DNA from: Collimonas sp. OK607
GTDB lineage: Bacteria > Pseudomonadota > Gammaproteobacteria > Burkholderiales > Burkholderiaceae_D
Reading direction: 5' to 3'
Length of the DNA stretch: 64,000 nucleotides
Assembly (NCBI RefSeq): GCF_900111995.1
Contig: NZ_FOKF01000010.1
Span: forward strand, 79,534 to 143,533
Every line of letters starts with the position of its first letter. The first letter of the stretch is position 1. The notes under the pieces were generated by a model, which worked only from the letters and a program-made list of their open reading frames with translations, ran no database searches and was not told the origin of the DNA. This document shows, piece by piece, positions 43,874 through 54,366 of the stretch. Both the position numbers and the translations under genes were made by a program.

Positions 43874-45145
43874 TCAACCCCGCGCCGGCAATACCTTACC
43901 GCTGACCACACCAAACCCGACGCGATAACCATCGCCCTGGCACCAGCCCGTCATCCCCACCTCATCGCCGTCCTGGATAAAACTACGCTGACTGCCATCT
44001 GCCAGCGTCAGCGGATTCTTGCCGTTCCAGGTTAGCTCCAGCAAGCTGCCGAATGCATCCGGCGTGCTGCCGCTGATGGTCCCCGAGCCCATCAGGTCGC
44101 CGATGCGGGTGTTGCAGCCGGATATGGTGTGATGCGCCAATTGCTGCACCATGGTCCAGTACATGGCTTTGAAATTAGTGCGGCAGATGGTTTGCGCTGC
44201 GGCGTTCTCGCCAGGCGTGAGCGATACTTCCAGTGTGATGTCGTAGCCATTCTTGCCGCTCTGCTGCAGGTACGGCAGCGGCTCCGGTTGCTGCACCGGG
44301 CTGGCGACACGGAACGGCTCCAGCGCGTCCATGGTGATCACCCACGGCGAAATCGAAGTGGCGAAGGATTTGCTGTTGAACGGTCCCAGCGGCACATATT
44401 CCCACTGCTGCAGATCGCGTGCGCTCCAGTCGTTGAGCAGTACCATGCCGAAAATATGCTGTTCCGCATTGGCGATGTCGATCGGTTCGCCCAGCGCGTT
44501 CGGCTGGCCGATGATGAAGCCGGTTTCCAGTTCGAAATCGAGCTTGCGGCAGGCGCCAAAAATGGGCGCCTCGGCGTCCGGTAATTTCAACTGTCCTTTA
44601 GGACGCTGCACCGGCGTGCCGCTGACCACGATGGAACTGGCGCGGCCGTTGTAACCGATCGGGATATGCAACCAGTTCGGCAGCAAGGCATTGGCGGGAT
44701 CGCGGAACATGGAGCCGACATTGGTGGCATGTTCTTTCGACGAATAGAAATCGGTATAACCGGGGATCTCCAGCGGCAGATGCATGCTGGCCTGATCCTG
44801 GGCGACGAATACCTTGGCGCGCAAGGCCTGGTTATCGCGCAGTTGCAGGTTGTCATCACGCAGCAATGCGCTGATAGCGGCGCGGGTGCTGCGCCAGGTC
44901 GTACGGCCTAGTGCGATGAAGGAATTCAAACTGGCCTGGCGAAATACTCCGGGGCTGACGCTGAGCAAACCAGCTTCTGCCACCGCAGCCAGATCCAGTA
45001 TTTGATCACCGATGGCGACGCCGACACGCGGCGCCGGATCGGCGGCGTTGCTGAATACGCCGAACGGCAAATTCTGGATCGGAAAATGCGACTCCGCCGG
45101 AGTCGGGATGAATGATTTCAGTGTTGGATCGTTAGCTTGCATCAT
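43874..45145 (-). CDS. fahA: Fumarylacetoacetase
   Basis: 423 residues from ATG 45145, with GAGAG 8 nt upstream; the adjacent ATG at 45142 is equal. FAH active-site segments are present: YTDFYSSKEHATNVG (metal Asp and catalytic His), KLDFELETGFIIG (metal Glu) and LLNDWSARDLQQWE (metal Asp). It hydrolyses fumarylacetoacetate to fumarate and acetoacetate, the last step of tyrosine breakdown. Follows hmgA by 27 bp on the same strand. Confidence 0.97.
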   Translation of the reverse strand: MMQANDPTLKSFIPTPAESHFPIQNLPFGVFSNAADPAPRVGVAIGDQILDLAAVAEAGLLSVSPGVFRQASLNSFIALGRTTWRSTRAAISALLRDDNLQLRDNQALRAKVFVAQDQASMHLPLEIPGYTDFYSSKEHATNVGSMFRDPANALLPNWLHIPIGYNGRASSIVVSGTPVQRPKGQLKLPDAEAPIFGACRKLDFELETGFIIGQPNALGEPIDIANAEQHIFGMVLLNDWSARDLQQWEYVPLGPFNSKSFATSISPWVITMDALEPFRVASPVQQPEPLPYLQQSGKNGYDITLEVSLTPGENAAAQTICRTNFKAMYWTMVQQLAHHTISGCNTRIGDLMGSGTISGSTPDAFGSLLELTWNGKNPLTLADGSQRSFIQDGDEVGMTGWCQGDGYRVGFGVVSGKVLPARG

Positions 45146-45171
45146 GTCTATTTCTCTCTTGTCTTGTTGCA

Positions 45172-46482
45172 TCATGGTTGACCGTTGAAATTCTTTTTCA
45201 AACCGTGCCAGCATTGCAGATAGTCCTTCTGCAAATGCGGTGTCGCCAGTGCATAAGGCGTGGGATGAATCACGTAACGGCTTTCAAACATGAAGGCCAT
45301 TGTATTGTCGATGCGGTGTGGCGCCAATGTTGCATTGGAAGCTTTGTCGAACGTTGCGGCATCGGGGCCGTGGCCGCTCATGCAATTGTGCAGGCTGCCG
45401 CCACCGGGTGTGAAGCCGTCGGCCTTGGCGTCGTAGGCGCCATGGATCAGGCCCATGTATTCGCTCATGACGTTGCGGTGGAACCATGGCGGCCGGAAGG
45501 TGTGCTCGGCCACCATCCAGCGCGGTGGGAAAATCACGAAATCGACATTGGCGGTGCCGGCCGTATCCGAGGGCGAAGTCAGCACCGTGAAGATGGATGG
45601 ATCGGGATGATCGTAGCTGACTGTGTTGATGGTATTGAACAAGCTCAGGTCGTATTTGTATGGTGCGTAATTGCCGTGCCAGGCCACCACGTCCAACGGC
45701 GAATGATCGATGCGTGCCGCCCACAGCTGACCGCCGAACTTGGCCAGTAACTGGAACTCGCCTTCGCGATCTTCATAGGCAGCCACCGGCGCCTGGAAAT
45801 CGCGCGCATTGGCCAGGCCGTTGGCGCCGATCGGGCCGAGTTCCGGCAATTGGAAAGCGGCGCCGTAGTTTTCGCAGATATAACCGCGCGAACTGCCGTC
45901 CGGCAGTTCGATGCGAAATCGCATGCCGCGCGGAATCACTACGATTTCGCCAGGTTTGACTTCCAGCACACCCAGCTCGGTCCTGGCCAGCAAACGTCCT
46001 TCTTGGGGCACGATCAGCAATTCGCCGTCGGCATCGTAAAAAAAGCGGTCATGCATGGAGCGATTTGCCACGTACAGATGAATCGCAATGCCGACCTGCG
46101 CTGCGGCGTCGCCGTTGCCGGCAAAGGTGACGATGCCATCGATAAAATCGGTGGGCTGATCGTCGCCCGGAAGCGGCAGCGGATTCCAGCGCAGCTGGTC
46201 GGGTGGCGTATCGATCTGGGTGAACGGGCCGCTGGTCAACAAAGGCAGCGGAGATTTTTCAAATGCGTGGTGCATTGCGCCCGGCCGGATACGGTACAGC
46301 CAGGAGCGGCGGTTGTGCGCACGTGGAGCCGTAAATGCGGTGCCGGACAATTGTTCAGCATACAAGCCGTAAGGCGCTTTCTGCGGTGAATTCTGGGCCG
46401 CTGGTAAAGCGCCGGGCAAGGCTTCGCTGGCGAAGTCATTGCAAAATCCGGACTGGTAACGGAGCGTGTTGATGTTTTCCAT
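45172..46482 (-). CDS. hmgA: Homogentisate 1,2-dioxygenase
   Basis: 436 residues, ATG 46482 with AAGGA upstream. Starts with the family pattern [19 protein letters not shown]. Iron ligands lie in [20 protein letters not shown] (His and Glu) and [13 protein letters not shown] (His). It opens the homogentisate ring to maleylacetoacetate. Situated between an aromatic-acid transporter and fahA. An isomerase gene (maleylacetoacetate isomerase) is not in the window. Confidence 0.97.
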   Translation of the reverse strand: MENINTLRYQSGFCNDFASEALPGALPAAQNSPQKAPYGLYAEQLSGTAFTAPRAHNRRSWLYRIRPGAMHHAFEKSPLPLLTSGPFTQIDTPPDQLRWNPLPLPGDDQPTDFIDGIVTFAGNGDAAAQVGIAIHLYVANRSMHDRFFYDADGELLIVPQEGRLLARTELGVLEVKPGEIVVIPRGMRFRIELPDGSSRGYICENYGAAFQLPELGPIGANGLANARDFQAPVAAYEDREGEFQLLAKFGGQLWAARIDHSPLDVVAWHGNYAPYKYDLSLFNTINTVSYDHPDPSIFTVLTSPSDTAGTANVDFVIFPPRWMVAEHTFRPPWFHRNVMSEYMGLIHGAYDAKADGFTPGGGSLHNCMSGHGPDAATFDKASNATLAPHRIDNTMAFMFESRYVIHPTPYALATPHLQKDYLQCWHGLKKNFNGQP

Positions 46483-46515
46483 GGGTTTTATCCTTGGTTC
46501 AGGTTCTTATCTATC

Positions 46516-47880
46516 CTAATGCGCAATGACCGCATTCGCTGCCTTACGTTGCGAAGTCTCTTGCATCAACATCAGCATCACGGCCGACACCAGCGCCGGC
46601 ACGGCCAACAAGATGAAGATGCTGCTGTTCGGCCAGTTCAGGCGGATCAACTCACCGCCCAGCACCGGTCCGACGATGGACCCGATGCGGCCTATGCCCA
46701 GGCTCCAGCCGATGCCGGTGGAGCGCAATGTGGTCGGATAATAAGTACCGGCAAGCGCATTCACCGCAGGCTGGCCGCCGACGATGCAGAAGCCGGCAAC
46801 GAAGATGCTGGCAAACAGGAACAGCAACGAGATTTCCGGACGGCCGATCAATGCCACCGCTACACCGGCGATCAGGAATACGGGAATCAGCACACGGCGG
46901 AAACTGGAGCGGTCAATCAGCTGTCCCATGATCAACGTGCCCAGCGTGCCGCCGATCTGCAAGGTGGTGCCGGCCATCACCGCGGTGGCGGTAGACAGGC
47001 CAGCATCCTTGGCAATCGTCGGCAACCAGTTCGACAGGAAATACAGATTCACCAGGTTCATGAAATTGATGATCCACAACAGGATCGTGACCTTGGCCCT
47101 GCCCTCCTGGAACAACTGCAGCATCGGCGCACCCTTGCCGGCTTTTTCGTTGACGACGTAGCGCGTGTCCTGATTGATCACGACCGCAGGATCGATGCGG
47201 CGCAGCCACTTGCCGACTTGGTCCAGCCGCTTGCCGCGCAACACCAGGAACTGCATCGACTCCGGCAGCATGAAGATCATCAGCACGCCGATCACCAGCG
47301 GCACGATGCCACCTACATGGAATACCGATTGCCAGCCGAAACGCGGAATCAATGCCGCCGACAACAAACCGCCTAGCACTGCCCCCAGTGTGAAGCCACA
47401 GGAAACCAGCATCATCAAGGTGACCCGCTTGCGCACAGGGCTGTATTCGCCGGCCAGCGCCATCGCATTCGGCATGATCGCACCCAGCCCGAGGCCGGTC
47501 ACGAAGCGCAGTACGATGAGTTGCCCGACGGTACCGGCCATGGGCGTCAACAACATGCAGGCGGCGAAGAACAAAGTGGCGGCAATCAACACCGGGCGGC
47601 GGCCGATGCGGTCGGCCAGGATGCTGAAACAGAGCGAGCCCACCAGCATGCCGAATAAGCCGGCGCCGAACACCGGCCCCAGATTGGCCTTGGCGATGCC
47701 CCACTCCTGGATGATGGCAGGCGCCACATAACCCATGGCCTGGACATCGAAACCGTCGATGATCAAACAGATGGCGCACAGGGTCAGCATGACGATCTGG
47801 AAGCCGCCGATGCGGCTGCGGTCGATCAGGGCGGGAATGTCTATCGGGCTGCTGTTCGTATTTTTCGTCGCAATGGCCAT
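46516..47880 (-). CDS. Aromatic acid:H+ symporter (AAHS-type MFS)
   Basis: 454 residues, ATG 47880 with GGAGA upstream. Twelve helices and AAHS features: LIDGFDVQAMGYVAPAI in helix 1 (acidic pair for aromatic acids, as in PcaK), GSLCFSILADRIGRRPVLIA in the loop after helix 2 and GLGLGAIMPNAMALAGEY. First gene of the hmg unit (33 bp before hmgA), so homogentisate, phenylacetate-type or hydroxyphenylpyruvate-type acids are plausible substrates. Confidence 0.9.
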   Translation of the reverse strand: MAIATKNTNSSPIDIPALIDRSRIGGFQIVMLTLCAICLIIDGFDVQAMGYVAPAIIQEWGIAKANLGPVFGAGLFGMLVGSLCFSILADRIGRRPVLIAATLFFAACMLLTPMAGTVGQLIVLRFVTGLGLGAIMPNAMALAGEYSPVRKRVTLMMLVSCGFTLGAVLGGLLSAALIPRFGWQSVFHVGGIVPLVIGVLMIFMLPESMQFLVLRGKRLDQVGKWLRRIDPAVVINQDTRYVVNEKAGKGAPMLQLFQEGRAKVTILLWIINFMNLVNLYFLSNWLPTIAKDAGLSTATAVMAGTTLQIGGTLGTLIMGQLIDRSSFRRVLIPVFLIAGVAVALIGRPEISLLFLFASIFVAGFCIVGGQPAVNALAGTYYPTTLRSTGIGWSLGIGRIGSIVGPVLGGELIRLNWPNSSIFILLAVPALVSAVMLMLMQETSQRKAANAVIAH

Positions 47881-48016
47881 GCGTGTCTCCAGGTGAGTGT
47901 TGGCGTCGTATCAATACGATCTGGTTTTGGGCATTATCATCCTTTTTAATATTCAGAAAAATAGGCAATAATTAAAATCATTTTTTAATTAATCTAAATA
48001 ATATAAAATCGTCATC

Positions 48017-48913
48017 ATGGACAGGCTGGATTCGTTACGAGTATTTTGCCAGGTGGTAGAACTGAACAGCTTCAGCCGCGCGGCTGAACAGCTGGAGATG
48101 TCGAACGCCACCATCACCAATCACATTGCCGCCCTGGAGCGGCATTTCGGCGTGCGCCTGCTGAACCGCACCACCCGCAAGATTTCCCTTACCGACGATG
48201 GCCATAGCTGCTATCAACGCGCGCAACGCTTGCTGGGCGACATGACCGAACTGGAAGATGCATTGCAGGGCCGGCGCGTGACGCCGCAGGGTATCTTGCG
48301 CGTCGACGTGCCCACCGTAATCGCCCGCATTTACCTGGCGCCGGCGCTGGAGCGCTTTACCGCGCTGTATCCCGATCTGTCGATCAGGCTGAATGTCGGC
48401 GACCGCATGGTCGATATGGTGGAGGGGCGCGGCGATGTCTGGATACGGATCGGCGAGCTGAAGGATTCCAGCATGGTGGCGCGCCGCATCTATCAAACCC
48501 GCAACCTGTGCTGTGCATCGCCGGAGTTCCTGGCGCGCTATGGAACTCCGCAGACGCCGCAGGAACTAAGCAGTTTCCGTTGCCTGGCTTTCGTTCACCC
48601 CAACAGTGGCCAGAACGTTCCCTGGACCTTTAGCAAGGGCAAGCAGGAATTTAGTTGGGCGCCACCTGGCAATATCGCCATCAATCACGCTGAAACGCTG
48701 ATCCATGCTGCCAGCAGCGGCGCCGGCATCGTCCAGCTGCTGACGCTCTCGCTCAATCCACAGATTCGCGATGGCCTCCTGACACCGGTTCTGGCAGACT
48801 GGGCGACGCCCGGGCCGCCGGTATCGGTGGTGTATCACCAGAGCCATCAGTTGTCCGCCAAAGTGCGGGTATTCGTCGATTTCGTTACGGAGCTGTTTGC
48901 GGCTATCGATTAG
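48017..48913 (+). CDS. LysR-family regulator of the homogentisate genes (predicted)
   Basis: 298 residues, ATG 48017. Helix-turn-helix NSFSRAAEQLEMSNATITNHIAALERHFGVRLLNRTTRKISLTDDG and a CrgA-like effector domain. Divergent from the MFS-hmgA-fahA unit with a 136-bp AT-rich spacer, which is the usual LysR arrangement; control of that unit is inferred. Confidence 0.92.
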   Translation: MDRLDSLRVFCQVVELNSFSRAAEQLEMSNATITNHIAALERHFGVRLLNRTTRKISLTDDGHSCYQRAQRLLGDMTELEDALQGRRVTPQGILRVDVPTVIARIYLAPALERFTALYPDLSIRLNVGDRMVDMVEGRGDVWIRIGELKDSSMVARRIYQTRNLCCASPEFLARYGTPQTPQELSSFRCLAFVHPNSGQNVPWTFSKGKQEFSWAPPGNIAINHAETLIHAASSGAGIVQLLTLSLNPQIRDGLLTPVLADWATPGPPVSVVYHQSHQLSAKVRVFVDFVTELFAAID

Positions 48914-48994
48914 CGTCTCAGAGTTGTGTATTTTCAGAATTTGGCTTTATCTACGTTTTATTTATCTATGTTTTATTTTTAGCCGGGAGAAGTC

Positions 48995-49324
48995 ATGCAT
49001 TGGGTCTATCTATTGATCGCCATCGTTGCCGAAGTGATTGCCACCAGTGCCTTGAAAGCCAGCGCCGAATTCACCCGGCTGGTGCCGTCGATTGCGGTGG
49101 TGACGGGCTACCTGACAGCCTTCTACTTCCTGTCGCTCACATTGCGCACGTTGCCGGTGGCGATCGTCTATGCGATGTGGTCGGGCATCGGCATTGCGCT
49201 GATCGCCCTGGTCGGCTGGCTGTTCCTGAAGCAAAGCCTGGATGCAGCGGCACTGATCGGCATCGGCTTGATTGTTTCCGGCGTGCTGGTGTTGAACGTG
49301 TTCTCCAAATCGGTAGCGCACTAA
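48995..49324 (+). CDS. EmrE-type SMR multidrug transporter
   Basis: 109 residues, ATG 48995 with GGGAG upstream. Four helices with the conserved Glu in helix 1 (LIAIVAEVIATSALKAS) and the Qac-type pattern YAMWSGIGIALIALVGWLFLKQ in helix 3. Exports quaternary ammonium-type cations with protons. It is the second SMR gene in the window; it lacks the Gdx signature and riboswitch of sugE. Confidence 0.92.
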   Translation: MHWVYLLIAIVAEVIATSALKASAEFTRLVPSIAVVTGYLTAFYFLSLTLRTLPVAIVYAMWSGIGIALIALVGWLFLKQSLDAAALIGIGLIVSGVLVLNVFSKSVAH

Positions 49325-49340
49325 ATCTTTGCTGCGGCCT

Positions 49341-50333
49341 TCATGCCTGCCATAACGGCGGCTCATCCATCAGCGCGATCTGTTCGCGCAGTTCCAACAC
49401 GCGATCCTGCCAATAGCGCTGAGTATTGAACCACGGGAAGGCCACGGCGAAAGCCGGGTCATCCCAGCGCCGCGCTATCCAGGCTGCATAGTGGATCAGA
49501 CGCAGCGTGCGCAGGGCTTCGATCAGATACAACTCGCGCGTGTCGAAATCGCAGAAGTCTTCATAGCCAGCCAGCAAGCTACCCATCTGCTGCACCATGT
49601 CCCTGCGTTCGCCGGACAATAGCATCCACAAATCCTGCACCGCCGGTCCCATGCGGCTATCGTCGAAATCGACAAAATGCGGCCCGGCATCGGTCCACAA
49701 CACATTACTGCCATGGCAATCGCCGTGCAGGCGCAAGGCGCCAACGCTGCCGGCACGTTCGAAACAGCGGCGCACGCCCAGCAAGGCCTGGGTCACGGTG
49801 CTGCGATAGGCCTCCAGCAAATCTTCCGGTACAAAATTGTTGGCTAGTAAAAAAGCACTAGGCTCTTCGCCGAAACTGACGATATCCAATGTCGGCCGAT
49901 GTTGATAATTGCTGAGTGCGCCGACTGCGTGGATGCGGCCGAGGAAACGGCCCAGCCATTCCAGCGTGGCGCTATCTTCCAGCTCAGGCGCGCGGCCGCC
50001 GTGGCGCGGAAACACCGCAAAACGAAAACCGTCGAACTGATGCAAGGTGCGACCATCTTCTGCCGCCCATGCAGCCACTACCGGAATTTCGCGCTCGACC
50101 AGTTCTTGCACGAAGCCGTGTTCCTCCAGGATCGCGGCATCGCTCCAGCGTTGCGGCCGATAAAATTTCGCCACCAGCGGCGGCCCTTGTTCCATGCCGA
50201 TCTGGTATACGCGGTTTTCATAGCTGTTCAGCGCCAGCAGGCGGCCATCGCCGTGCAGGCCGATGCTGTCGAGCGCGTCCAGTACGGTATCGGGGGTCAG
50301 GGTCGAAAATGATGCGGGAGGCGATGTATTCAT
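49341..50333 (-). CDS. srkA: Stress response kinase A (YihE/RdoA family)
   Basis: 330 residues, ATG 50333. APH-like kinase fold: LNSYENRVYQIGMEQGPPLVAKFYRPQRWS (ATP-binding Lys), catalytic loop LRLHGDCHGSNVLW and metal motif HFVDFDDSRMG. SrkA is a Ser/Thr kinase that counters stress-induced cell death in E. coli. Length and motifs match the family (about 328). Single gene, convergent with the SMR gene. Confidence 0.93.
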   Translation of the reverse strand: MNTSPPASFSTLTPDTVLDALDSIGLHGDGRLLALNSYENRVYQIGMEQGPPLVAKFYRPQRWSDAAILEEHGFVQELVEREIPVVAAWAAEDGRTLHQFDGFRFAVFPRHGGRAPELEDSATLEWLGRFLGRIHAVGALSNYQHRPTLDIVSFGEEPSAFLLANNFVPEDLLEAYRSTVTQALLGVRRCFERAGSVGALRLHGDCHGSNVLWTDAGPHFVDFDDSRMGPAVQDLWMLLSGERRDMVQQMGSLLAGYEDFCDFDTRELYLIEALRTLRLIHYAAWIARRWDDPAFAVAFPWFNTQRYWQDRVLELREQIALMDEPPLWQA

Positions 50334-50450
50334 TCCGCATTGTAAACGCCGGCGGCTTACTTTTTTGGAAGGTTAGGTAGTAATGACATTGTTGCTTGCC
50401 AATGTCCGATGTAAATTTCAAAAACGACAACAATACATCAGGCAATCGTC

Positions 50451-51335
50451 ATGACAATGTTCTCACCAGGCTCGATCAAAAAAACATTCTGCAGCGTCAT
50501 CCATGCGCTGGGCCTGGTGGTAGCGATGCTGGTGACATTAGCGCCGCTTGCAGCGGCGAACAACACCCCGCCAGCGTTAATGCTTGCCAACAGCTACCGT
50601 CCCGGCATCAATCTTGCGGACTATTGGGTGAGCGAAAAAATGGATGGCGCGCGCGGCTATTGGGATGGCGAAAAATTGCTGACACGCCGCGGCCAGCCAA
50701 TATTTGCACCGGCCTGGTTCACCGCAAACTGGCCGAAAATCGCTCTGGACGGCGAATTGTGGGCCGGCCGCGAGCAATTCACTCATGCGGTCTCCACCAT
50801 ACGCCGCGAGACGCCGGACGATGCGGCCTGGCGCAAGATGCGTTTCATGGTGTTCGATCTGCCCGCACATGGCGGCACTTTCGACCAGCGTCTCATTGCA
50901 TTGCAAAGCGTGACCGCCAAGCTTGCCGTGCCATGGGTGGTTGCAGTCGAACAAATCAAGGTCGACGATCATGCGGCCTTGCAAAGCATGCTGGAACGCA
51001 TCGTCAAACAAGGCGGAGAAGGGTTGATGTTGCACAGAGCTGATTCGCTCTACCGCGGATATCGCAGCAATGACCTGCTCAAAGTTAAAATCCACGATGA
51101 TGCGGAAGCCAAGGTCATCGCCCATATTCCCGGCAAGGGAAAATACCAGGGCATGCTAGGCGCTTTACAGGTGGAAACACCAGAGGGCCTGCGCTTCAGG
51201 CTTGGCAGCGGCTTCACCGATGCACAGCGGCGCCAGCCGCCAGCGTTGGGGAGCCAGGTAACTTACCGCTACCGCGGCGTTACTCCCGGTGGCATACCGC
51301 GGTTCGCCAGTTTCATGCGGATGTATGAGCAGTAG
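50451..51335 (+). CDS. ligE: Exported ATP-dependent DNA ligase (LigE type)
   Basis: 294 residues, ATG 50451 (ATG at 50457 also possible; no clear ribosome site). A signal peptide (hydrophobic about 15-36, ending PLAAANN) precedes a minimal ligase: adenylation Lys 63 in SEKMDGARGYWDG, LDGELWAGR, MVFDLPAH, EGLMLHRADSLYRGYRSNDLLKVK and an OB-fold C-terminus. LigE ligases are thought to act in the periplasm on DNA taken up by competence. Confidence 0.92.
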   Translation: MTMFSPGSIKKTFCSVIHALGLVVAMLVTLAPLAAANNTPPALMLANSYRPGINLADYWVSEKMDGARGYWDGEKLLTRRGQPIFAPAWFTANWPKIALDGELWAGREQFTHAVSTIRRETPDDAAWRKMRFMVFDLPAHGGTFDQRLIALQSVTAKLAVPWVVAVEQIKVDDHAALQSMLERIVKQGGEGLMLHRADSLYRGYRSNDLLKVKIHDDAEAKVIAHIPGKGKYQGMLGALQVETPEGLRFRLGSGFTDAQRRQPPALGSQVTYRYRGVTPGGIPRFASFMRMYEQ

Positions 51336-51542
51336 GTGCCCTGATTTTCATATAAGATAATTCAATCTGGTTTATTGGTTTACTAAAGAGCCTGTCGAAG
51401 GCTATATCGGTATTCCGCCGTAGCTTCATGTAGAATTTCCCAGAACAAATGATTGCCCGTGGACAAGCACCTCGAATATTTTACGGCTCAAGCGCATTTC
51501 AATCGTAAAATCCGTATCCTCATTTTTTAAGCGGCTATCTCC

Positions 51543-52241
51543 ATGAATCTCGACGAACCCCTCTCAGACAAAGAATTTGACGAACTGGACGATTTCCTAT
51601 TGTCCGATCGTTGCGCTGAAGACAGCATGACCATGGATACCCTGCACGGCTATCTGACGGCGCTGGTGATCGGCCCGGAGCAGGTTTTGCTGGGTGAATG
51701 GCTGCCACATGTGTGGGGACCGTCGTTGAAAGACGCGCCGAAATTCAAATCCGACAAGGAATACGAAAAGATCGTCGGCCTGATTGCGCGCTATATGAAC
51801 GAAATCGCTGTCACACTGGAAGTGGCGCCGAAAGAGTACGAACCGCTGTTTTGCGAACATGAGCACGAAGGTAAGAACCTGCTCGACGGCGAAGCCTGGA
51901 CCTGGGGTTTCTGGGAAGGCATCAACCTGCGCGCCAAAGCGTGGGAACCGATCTGGCACTCCAACCTGGCGACGGTAGTACGCCCTATCTACTTGCTAGG
52001 CGCGGAAGAGCTGGAAGAAGAAGAAATGGCGTTGCGCGAAGATCCGGTGCAGCGCCACAAGCTGGCCGTGGAAGTAGAAGCAGCAATTCCGGAAATCTAC
52101 CGTTACTGGCTGCCGCACCGTAAATCGGCTGTCACCACCATCCAGCGCGACAGACCGAAGGTCGGCCGCAATGATGAGTGCATCTGCGGCAGCGGCAAGA
52201 AATACAAGAAATGCTGCGGTATCGATTCCAGCGAAGATTAA
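51543..52241 (+). CDS. YecA/UPF0149 protein with a SEC-C zinc motif
   Basis: 232 residues, ATG 51543. N-terminal UPF0149 part ([42 protein letters not shown]) and a C-terminal SEC-C zinc finger [19 protein letters not shown] (three Cys pairs and a Cys). SEC-C in SecA binds SecB or ribosomes; the molecular role of this stand-alone protein is unclear. Convergent with orn. Confidence 0.93.
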   Translation: MNLDEPLSDKEFDELDDFLLSDRCAEDSMTMDTLHGYLTALVIGPEQVLLGEWLPHVWGPSLKDAPKFKSDKEYEKIVGLIARYMNEIAVTLEVAPKEYEPLFCEHEHEGKNLLDGEAWTWGFWEGINLRAKAWEPIWHSNLATVVRPIYLLGAEELEEEEMALREDPVQRHKLAVEVEAAIPEIYRYWLPHRKSAVTTIQRDRPKVGRNDECICGSGKKYKKCCGIDSSED

Positions 52242-52298
52242 GCATGCGGAACGGTGGATAGCGCTAAACGGTATCCACCCTGCCACACTGACGCGGCA

Positions 52299-52904
52299 TT
52301 ACTCCTTGATGAAATGCTCGCGGTAGTAGCGCAGCTCTTCAATCGATTCGATGATGTCTGCCAGCGCGGTATGCTTTTGATGTTTCTTGAAGCCACTGGC
52401 CAGTTCCGGCTTCCAGCGGCGGCACAGTTCTTTCAGAGTGGATACATCCAGGTTGCGGTAGTGGAAAAACGCTTCCAGCTTAGGCATCCCGCGCGCCATG
52501 AAACGGCGATCCTGGCAAATCGTGTTGCCGCACATAGGTGATTTGCCGTTCGGCACGTATTTCTTCAGGAACGCGATCAGCGCCAATTCAGCCTCGCTTT
52601 CAGTCACGGTCGAAGCTTTCACCTTTTCGATCAAACCTGAACGGCCATGAGTGCCCTTGTTCCAGGCATCCATGCCATCCATGATCTCGTCGGCCTGATG
52701 AATCGCAAACACCGGCCCTTCGGCCAGGATATTCAATTGCGGATCGGTCACCACTACCGCCACTTCAATGATGCGGTCGGTATCCGGATTGAGCCCGGTC
52801 ATTTCCATATCGACCCAGATCAGGTTGAATTCGTTGGGCCGCACCGGCGCCGCGGGAACTGGTGGAGCTTCAGGTGTAGCGGATATATCGTCGGCTTGTG
52901 ACAT
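52299..52904 (-). CDS. orn: Oligoribonuclease
   Basis: 201 residues, ATG 52904. DEDDh exonuclease: [26 protein letters not shown] (first Asp/Glu), [36 protein letters not shown] (Asp) and [22 protein letters not shown] (His and last Asp). About 20 extra N-terminal residues rich in Ala/Pro. It degrades RNA dinucleotides, including pGpG from cyclic di-GMP turnover. Divergent from the M48 protease gene. Confidence 0.97.
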   Translation of the reverse strand: MSQADDISATPEAPPVPAAPVRPNEFNLIWVDMEMTGLNPDTDRIIEVAVVVTDPQLNILAEGPVFAIHQADEIMDGMDAWNKGTHGRSGLIEKVKASTVTESEAELALIAFLKKYVPNGKSPMCGNTICQDRRFMARGMPKLEAFFHYRNLDVSTLKELCRRWKPELASGFKKHQKHTALADIIESIEELRYYREHFIKE

Positions 52905-53046
52905 AATTGTTCTCTTGGTAGTTTAGCTAAGACATACTCAGCTCCGGCAGCATAGCCGGTGTTTGGGTAGGCCTGGAAAGATCAGCGATTTCATTGCATT
53001 TAGCCTGAAACCGGCAATAGCTAGTATTTTCTCACATAGGGACGGC

Positions 53047-54366
53047 ATGTCTTCATTTGCATTTTCAGTTTTGTTTGTAGTTTTCCTGGCGATCACCCTG
53101 GTGGTGCGCTTCTGGCTGAGTTCGCGCCAGATTCGCCATGTACTTGCCCACCGTAGCGCAGTACCGGCCGAATTCGCCGAAAAGATACCGTTAACGGCGC
53201 ACCAGCGCGCTGCCGACTACACCGTCGCCAAGACCAAATTCGGCCTGTTTTCGATGCTGGTGAGCGCCGCCGTCCTGATCGGCTTCACACTGTTGGGCGG
53301 TTTACAGTTGCTTTCCAGCATCATATTCAACTGGGCCGGCCCCGGTATGGTCTATCAACTGGGCTTGCTGGTGGCGTTCGGCGCCATTTCCGGCCTGATC
53401 GACTTGCCATTGGACTATTACAAACAATTCGTACTGGAGGCCCGTTTCGGCTTTAACAAGATGACGGTCCGGCTGTTCTTTACCGACATGTTGAAAAATA
53501 CCTTGATCGGCGCCGCCATCGGCTTGCCGCTGATCTGGGTGGTGTTGCAGCTGATGGCAAAATCGGGCGATCTCTGGTGGTTTTACGCCTGGCTGGTATT
53601 CAGCGCTTTCCAGCTGTTGATGCTGGTACTCTACCCTACCGTGATTGCGCCGCTGTTCAATAAATTCACGCCACTCAACGACGACAGCTTGCGTGACCGC
53701 ATCGAAGGTTTGATGAAACGGGTCGGTTTCGCCTCCAAGGGCTTGTTCGTGATGGACGGCTCCAAGCGCAGCGCCCACGGCAACGCCTATTTCTCCGGCT
53801 TCGGCGCCGGCAAGCGGATCGTTTTTTTCGACACCCTGCTGGCACGCCTGGCGCCGCATGAAATTGAAGCGGTGCTGGCGCATGAGCTGGGCCACTTCAA
53901 GCTCAAGCACATTACCAAGCGCATCGTGGTGATGTTCGCGATTTCGCTGGCTTTCCTGGCATTGCTCGGCTACCTGAAGCAGCAACTCTGGTTCTACACC
54001 GGCCTCGGCGTCAATCCGCTGCTGCTGGCCGATCTCAGCAACAACGATGCGATGGCGCTGATCCTGTTCATGCTGGCGCTACCGATCTTTACCTTCCTGC
54101 TGTCGCCGCTGTCGTCGATCAGCTCACGCAAACACGAATTCGAAGCCGACGCATTTGCCGCCCAGCACACCGACGCCAACGACCTGGTGGCCGCGCTGGT
54201 CAAGCTGTACGAAGACAATGCCTCGACCCTGACCCCGGATCCGCTGCACTCTGCGTTCTACGACTCGCACCCGCCGGCCTCGGTGCGCATCAAAAAATTG
54301 ACGGATAAATTGTCAGATAAGTTAAGCAACAAATTGGGCGACAAGCCGATGGCAACACATGGTTGA
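53047..54366 (+). CDS. M48-family membrane metalloprotease (Ste24/CAAX protease 1-like)
   Basis: 439 residues from ATG 53047, with GGGA upstream; the longer frame from 52963 lacks a signal or family match. About seven membrane segments, zinc site VLAHELGHFKLKH, third ligand in SSRKHEFEADAFAAQH, and the family end DSHPPASVRIKKL. Bacterial relatives act in membrane protein quality control. It overlaps the rsgA start by 8 bp (ATGG...TTGA), so the two are translationally coupled. Confidence 0.92.
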   Translation: MSSFAFSVLFVVFLAITLVVRFWLSSRQIRHVLAHRSAVPAEFAEKIPLTAHQRAADYTVAKTKFGLFSMLVSAAVLIGFTLLGGLQLLSSIIFNWAGPGMVYQLGLLVAFGAISGLIDLPLDYYKQFVLEARFGFNKMTVRLFFTDMLKNTLIGAAIGLPLIWVVLQLMAKSGDLWWFYAWLVFSAFQLLMLVLYPTVIAPLFNKFTPLNDDSLRDRIEGLMKRVGFASKGLFVMDGSKRSAHGNAYFSGFGAGKRIVFFDTLLARLAPHEIEAVLAHELGHFKLKHITKRIVVMFAISLAFLALLGYLKQQLWFYTGLGVNPLLLADLSNNDAMALILFMLALPIFTFLLSPLSSISSRKHEFEADAFAAQHTDANDLVAALVKLYEDNASTLTPDPLHSAFYDSHPPASVRIKKLTDKLSDKLSNKLGDKPMATHG

